From positions 2,317,705 to 2,381,704 of the forward strand of contig NZ_MINL01000001.1 in assembly GCF_001882345.1 (NCBI RefSeq): a stretch of 64,000 nt of DNA, read 5' to 3'. The notes below the pieces were generated by a model that ran no database searches, had not been told where the DNA came from, and saw nothing but the letters and a program-made list of their open reading frames with translations. The translations under genes and the position numbers were made by a program. This document shows positions 59,679-64,000 of the stretch, piece after piece. Every line of letters starts with the position of its first letter. The first letter of the stretch is position 1. Origin of the DNA: Halomonas sp. QHL1. GTDB lineage: Bacteria; Pseudomonadota; Gammaproteobacteria; Pseudomonadales; Halomonadaceae.

Positions 59679-60968
59679 ATGCAGCGTGTCCTGCGTGAGG
59701 AGGGCTTGTCGCTAGCAGAGCCTCAGCAGCCAGAGCGGTTGCAGAGGCTCGTCTATCGTTTTTGTCCACCGAGTATTGGCAATTTATTCGCTCTACCCCG
59801 AGTAGGAAATTCAGGTGCTTTGGAGTGGTGGACGGAGCTATCTGGCCAACCTCGCCACTTAAACGAGCTACCAGTTGATGAACAGGAGGCGCTACTTCAG
59901 CGCCTCAATCAGCGTTTATCCGCGTTAGGCAACTTGATCGCTGAACTTGAAAAGCGTGGTGAGCCCGCTGCTTCTGATTTGCGGAAACTCCCCAATAGTC
60001 CAGATACCAATAACCTCTACTCGGTAAATGGTGAGCCGCTTTTGATACGCTGGGTGCCCATGCTGTCAACATCGGCTCCTTCCAACGCAATATCTCCAAA
60101 TGCTACGCTTGGCCCTCAGTCTGCTTCAGTAAGCTCAGCTTCTTCAGCGCCTGCTAAACCCCAACGACGTTGGGTAATCCCATTGCTATTGCCACTATTA
60201 GCAGGGTTGGCACTGCTGGGTTTATGGCTGGCTTTCACACACTGGGACCGCTTTTCGCTTCCTTGGCCACGCAGCGAAAGCGAAACGCTACCTATTGCCT
60301 GCCGTAACGACGATACACCAACACCGGAATTCGTCACTATCTTTGATACCTCTGGCTCAATGAACCTTAACATTCAGACATCTATGGAAGATGAACAGTG
60401 GTTCTTCAACATGCCAGACTTTTTACGAGAGTTAAGAGTCAACGATCCACGCATGCAACGGCTTATGAGCGGTCCATCACGCCTCACTATCGCCCAACAT
60501 GCATTTAGTGACCTAGTCCAGGCTATCGACCCTAGCGTCGATATTGGGTTAGTGACCTATCAAGGTTGTGAATCAACGGTCGTGCATGGCATTTTCTCTG
60601 CAGAGCAACGCCCAGAGCTCTTAGAGGGAGTGCATAGGCTTGCCGCCGACGATGGTACACCGTTAGCAGCAAGTCTAATTCGAGCAGCGGGCATGGTTGA
60701 TGGTAAAGAGCGCGATGCCGTGATTCTCGCCTTTGTTGACGGTGCTGATGGCTGCGCCCAGAACCAGTGCGCGATTGCTCAAGATATTGCCCGTCGACAA
60801 CCCAGGCTTCGGGTTAACGTCGTTGATATTTCCAATAGCGGTCTTTCTAACTGTATTGCCGAACAAACCGGTGGACGTGTATTTGGATCTCAAGATGCCG
60901 AGCTTATTAGCACAATGCTGATAGACGCCGGAAGGGATGCGCTTAGTGAAGATTACTGTAATGACTAA
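59679..60968 (+). CDS. Membrane-anchored vWA protein with SrfA-like N-terminal module
   Basis: A 429-residue protein ending the srf operon. Residues ~20-135 are a cytosolic module that aligns with the first part of SrfA (shared pattern: proline after the LFALP/LAIP strand, WW/WY, a Leu-rich helix, then NLYSVNGEPLLIRW against NFVYLVDGTPVLTFW). A membrane helix follows at about 163-187 (VIPLLLPLLAGLALLGLWLA), then a periplasmic vWA domain with the metal site FDTSGSMN at about 221-228 and several cysteines. It is preceded by GGAGGG. A metal-binding adhesion or assembly role is likely; the ligand is unknown. Confidence 0.85.
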   Translation: MQRVLREEGLSLAEPQQPERLQRLVYRFCPPSIGNLFALPRVGNSGALEWWTELSGQPRHLNELPVDEQEALLQRLNQRLSALGNLIAELEKRGEPAASDLRKLPNSPDTNNLYSVNGEPLLIRWVPMLSTSAPSNAISPNATLGPQSASVSSASSAPAKPQRRWVIPLLLPLLAGLALLGLWLAFTHWDRFSLPWPRSESETLPIACRNDDTPTPEFVTIFDTSGSMNLNIQTSMEDEQWFFNMPDFLRELRVNDPRMQRLMSGPSRLTIAQHAFSDLVQAIDPSVDIGLVTYQGCESTVVHGIFSAEQRPELLEGVHRLAADDGTPLAASLIRAAGMVDGKERDAVILAFVDGADGCAQNQCAIAQDIARRQPRLRVNVVDISNSGLSNCIAEQTGGRVFGSQDAELISTMLIDAGRDALSEDYCND

Positions 60969-61114
60969 GGCTTCATATTGAATAACGCCTTTTCATCCAG
61001 CGTTAGCTTGTGCGATTAGGTTAATTATTCGTTTGGTTCAGGGTTAGAAAGCACTTTCAAAACATCAAGCCCTCAATCTTAAGAGTAAAGCTGTCCCCCA
61101 GCTAAACCATCAGG

Positions 61115-62863
61115 CTACTCTGGATGCAGCCACTTCTCGAACGCCGCTGGCGATAGCGGCTTGGCGATGAGGTACCCCTGGGCTTCGTCACAACCCAACT
61201 GAACAAGTCGGCGGTAGACGGTATCGCTCTCTACCCCTTCAGCCACCACGCGGTAGGCCAGGTTATGAGCCATTGAAATCATTGAGTCGACCAGCGTCGC
61301 GGCGCGCTCATCATGGTCTAGGTGGGTGATGAAGCGGCGATCAATTTTCACGGTATGGGCGGGAATCTCATGCAGGTAGGAGAGGCTGCTGTAACCGGTT
61401 CCGAAATCATCGATGGCGACCCGCAGCCCAGCCGCTATCAGCGCCTTGAGCTGTTCAATCGCCACCTCTCCCTGGCCAACTAGCGCGCTTTCAGTCAGTT
61501 CCACCTCCAGGTTGGCTTTCGGTAGTGCCATATGCGCCATCTCACCCAGTAGCCGCAGGGCAAAATGCTCTTCCTCAAGATTGATTGCCGACACATTAAC
61601 CGAAATCCTCAGTGTTTCGCCTTGTCGATGCCACGCCGCCGCCTGATGAATGGTATGACGCAACACCCATTGCGTGAGTGGTTTAGCCATCGGCGTATGT
61701 TCAATCAATGGGATAAACTCGTCAGGCGATAACTCACCCAAGATTGGGTGGTGCCAGCGCAACAACGCTTCCGCTCCCGAACATACGCCGCTATCAAGGC
61801 TGAGACGCGGTTGAAAGACCAGGTAAAGCTCATCCTCGCTTTCCAGCGCGCGACCAATGTCGTTCAGCAGCATATAACGTCGTTGGTAATGGGCATCTAG
61901 TTCCGAGGAGAAGAGCCCCGCCCCCTTTCTCGCCTGGCGAGCATCCAGGCAAGCGGCGTAGGCGCTTCGCAAAATATCTGCAGCCGCGACCTCGCCCAGA
62001 CAGAATGGTGCGATACCTACGGTGGGGCTAACCAATACCGGCACTGCGCGAGCAGATTCAAGCGCGAGCAGCGCCTGACGAAGCCGCAGTGCCTCATTCA
62101 CCAGATATGCATCGCACGCGTGGTTCACAAGATGTACGAATTGGCACCCATCCAAATGATAAAGCTTCGTTCCCAAGCCGATGGTCTCTTGCAAGCAACG
62201 GGCAGCAACCTTCACTAGTTCGTCAAAGTAAGCGGGGCCCAAGGTTCGATGAAGCGCGCTTATCCCGCTGACATCGACCACCTCGGTCAACAGCGCTACT
62301 CTCCGTTCACTTGGCGAATCTCGCTGCATATTCTGCAAGTCTTCAGCAAACTGGTTACGGTTAGGAAGGCCTGTTAACGGGTCAACCCTGCCAAAAGCAT
62401 GCTGCAGTTCAATCTGTGCCATGACAATGGCAGCTAGATCGCGGAGCATTGCCTGCTCCTGCTCTGAGAGCTCACGTGGCTGGGTGTCCAACACGCACAT
62501 CGCCCCAAGGGTATGGCCTTCTCGCGTTATCAGCGGTGCGCCCGCATAAAAACGGATACCTATCTTTGCCAGGTAGCTATTTCGATAGCAGTCAGAGGCG
62601 ATAAGGTCGGGTATGACCAGGATTTGCGAGGCGTCGCAGACCTCCCTGCAGGGAGCCGTTTCTCGGGGGATCTCCCGACGATCGAACCCCACTCTGGATT
62701 TGAACCACTGGCGGTTTTCGTCAGTGAATGAAACGGCGGCAATCGGCAAACCAAATAGCTGGCTAGCCATTCGCGTTATTCGATCAAAACCTTCACTTGG
62801 GGAGGTATCCAGCAAATTTAGCTGGCGGAGCGCGAACAGACGATCCTGTTCCTGGGTATTCAT
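61115..62863 (-). CDS. GAF-(degenerate GGDEF)-EAL phosphodiesterase
   Basis: A 582-residue cytosolic protein. Residues ~5-155 form a GAF domain (YAGAPLITREGHTLGAMCVL), ~160-310 a GGDEF domain whose active-site motif is replaced by LDGCQF, and ~325-582 an EAL domain with GAEALLRW, VELTES, DDFGTGYSSLSYLHEI and EGVES all intact. It should therefore degrade c-di-GMP, with the GGDEF part perhaps binding nucleotide only. The start at 62863, with AGGG before it, is preferred over 62920. It converges with the srf operon's last gene. Confidence 0.9.
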   Translation of the reverse strand: MNTQEQDRLFALRQLNLLDTSPSEGFDRITRMASQLFGLPIAAVSFTDENRQWFKSRVGFDRREIPRETAPCREVCDASQILVIPDLIASDCYRNSYLAKIGIRFYAGAPLITREGHTLGAMCVLDTQPRELSEQEQAMLRDLAAIVMAQIELQHAFGRVDPLTGLPNRNQFAEDLQNMQRDSPSERRVALLTEVVDVSGISALHRTLGPAYFDELVKVAARCLQETIGLGTKLYHLDGCQFVHLVNHACDAYLVNEALRLRQALLALESARAVPVLVSPTVGIAPFCLGEVAAADILRSAYAACLDARQARKGAGLFSSELDAHYQRRYMLLNDIGRALESEDELYLVFQPRLSLDSGVCSGAEALLRWHHPILGELSPDEFIPLIEHTPMAKPLTQWVLRHTIHQAAAWHRQGETLRISVNVSAINLEEEHFALRLLGEMAHMALPKANLEVELTESALVGQGEVAIEQLKALIAAGLRVAIDDFGTGYSSLSYLHEIPAHTVKIDRRFITHLDHDERAATLVDSMISMAHNLAYRVVAEGVESDTVYRRLVQLGCDEAQGYLIAKPLSPAAFEKWLHPE

Positions 62864-63176
62864 GAATATAACCCTGCACTGATAAGAACCCGGATCTTTA
62901 CTAATATATATCAGCTTCATAAAAAAATGGCATCGGATATACTCTTTTTTCTAGTGCTAATTTTTGTTTAATCATAATCAGGGTGCTACCGGCATTGATA
63001 CTCTGATGAAGTATTTGTAGAAATTGTGATAGGAAAAAAAACCAAAAACTCATCAAAAGCTACCATTTATTGCAACACTTGGAACAGCAGTAATGTGGTG
63101 TTTTACAACGAAGCGAGGTACGTTTACCCACTCAAACCATTTAACCTAATAACTAATGCAAAAGGTTGCTTAATCA

Positions 63177-63653
63177 ATGACAAAAGTTGCCATATTTGTT
63201 GATATCCAAAATGTTTATTACACCGTGCGTGAAGCCTATGGTCGCAATTTTGATTACAACAAGTTTTGGGCCCAAGCAACCGCCAACAGAGAGGTCGTGA
63301 AAGCTGTTTGCTATGCCATAGACAGAGGTGACCAAAAGCAGCGAGAGTTTCAAAATATACTCAGAGCGATCGGTTTTGATGTAAAGCTAAAGCCTTTTAT
63401 TCAGCGTTCAGATGGCTCAGCAAAAGGTGATTGGGATGTTGGCATCGCGCTTGACGCTATAGAGTACGCTGAACAGGCCGATGTTATCGTTCTGGTGTCG
63501 GGCGATGGAGATTTCGATCTGCTAGTCGAAAAAATCCGTGTTAAACATGGCAAAAAAGTCGAAGTTTATGGTGTTCGCCAACTGACGGCAGCGTCGCTGA
63601 TAAATGCGGCCAGTGAGTTTATAGCGATAGATAAAGCGCTTCTGTTAAGTTAA
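63177..63653 (+). CDS. NYN-domain protein (LabA/DUF88-like)
   Basis: A 158-residue NYN-domain protein of the PIN-like nuclease superfamily. Acidic residues for metal binding are in VAIFVDIQN, GDWDVGIALD and VSGDGDFDLL, in the family order. Members are predicted or shown to act on RNA; LabA-like proteins are also linked to regulation. The full set of aspartates suggests an active enzyme. It has no operon partner in the window. Confidence 0.88.
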   Translation: MTKVAIFVDIQNVYYTVREAYGRNFDYNKFWAQATANREVVKAVCYAIDRGDQKQREFQNILRAIGFDVKLKPFIQRSDGSAKGDWDVGIALDAIEYAEQADVIVLVSGDGDFDLLVEKIRVKHGKKVEVYGVRQLTAASLINAASEFIAIDKALLLS

Positions 63654-64000
63654 TTAACATTCAAAATTATCTACGCTGTTGTTGATCGATATTGAGATAG
63701 CAGGCTGCCGCGGAGAAATTGGGATGGATGAGGATTTTGGCTGGTAGCGCATCTAGGCGCTGTAAAAATCTTACCTGACGCACAATCGTTTATTCATCGT
63801 TTACTTGGTTATGGAAAAGAAGCGAACCAAACTTCCCTGCTGCATACTTTAGTCTAAATTCACCGGCATATTTACCCATACCGAACCTGCATAGGCTATG
63901 CACAGAAGCATGCTGCCAGTTAAATATTCTAACGCTCTGGCCAGCCCATACTCTGTTGAATAACTATGATGATATGCCCCGATGCCCTACGTTCACGATA
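63654..64000. other. Intergenic end of window with a short coding-like remnant
   Basis: No intact gene is seen. An open segment reading GAVKILPDAQSFIHRLLGYG at about 63750-63815, continuing to a TAA near 63857, looks coding-like and may be a relic. The family was not recognised. Confidence 0.35.

Noticed and set aside
44596..60968. Srf operon as a mobile genomic island
   Set aside because: No integrase, tRNA, flanking direct repeats or transposase genes were seen at either border.

Overview
The window looks like chromosomal DNA of a halophilic gammaproteobacterium, most likely Halomonadaceae (Halomonas/Vreelandella type). This is inferred from acidic protein compositions and from the gene mix: TRAP transporter, sodium symporter, PhoX phosphatase, DUF1127 protein, PntAB and several c-di-GMP proteins. 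No rRNA, tRNA, CRISPR array, insertion sequence or integrase was recognised.

Layout. 1-10 kb: the end of a MocR-type regulator facing a class III aminotransferase, a YdfG-type dehydrogenase, a PAS-GGDEF cyclase, and an RND efflux pair with a divergent TetR repressor and a clear palindromic operator, then a LysR regulator. 10-13.2 kb: DUF1127 protein, PhoX-family phosphatase, YbaN-like membrane protein. 13.4-16.9 kb: an unusual four-gene envelope operon (trypsin-like protease with SH3b domain, HEAT-like exported protein, exported protein of unknown family, two-pass membrane protein). 17-23 kb: MgtE, a TauE/SafE permease, a HAD phosphatase and a large GAF-PAS-GGDEF-EAL protein. 23-31 kb: a TRAP transporter divergent from pxpABC (5-oxoprolinase), then a sodium:solute symporter with a 62-residue partner. 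31-43 kb: KatG, aldo/keto reductase, MsbA-like ABC exporter, PntAB, a LysR regulator divergent from an agmatinase-family enzyme, and MetY.

44.5-61 kb holds the most interesting locus: an eleven-gene collinear operon built around SrfA-SrfB-SrfC. SrfB is an actin/Hsp70-like ATPase and SrfC a dynamin-like GTPase. They are followed by a single-pass protein, an exported vWA protein, an FtsX/MacB-type ABC transporter, an exported FGE-fold protein lacking the catalytic cysteines, two coiled-coil lipoproteins and a membrane-anchored vWA protein. Predicted topologies suggest a machine spanning the inner membrane and periplasm. srfA is interrupted by a -1 frameshift in this sequence. The N-terminal cytosolic module of SrfA recurs in the last vWA protein. 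A promoter with a palindrome between its -35 and -10 boxes sits just upstream of srfA. The window closes with a GAF-degenerate GGDEF-EAL protein and an NYN-domain protein.

Functions are assigned by recognition of motifs and families from the translated sequence. No database search was run.
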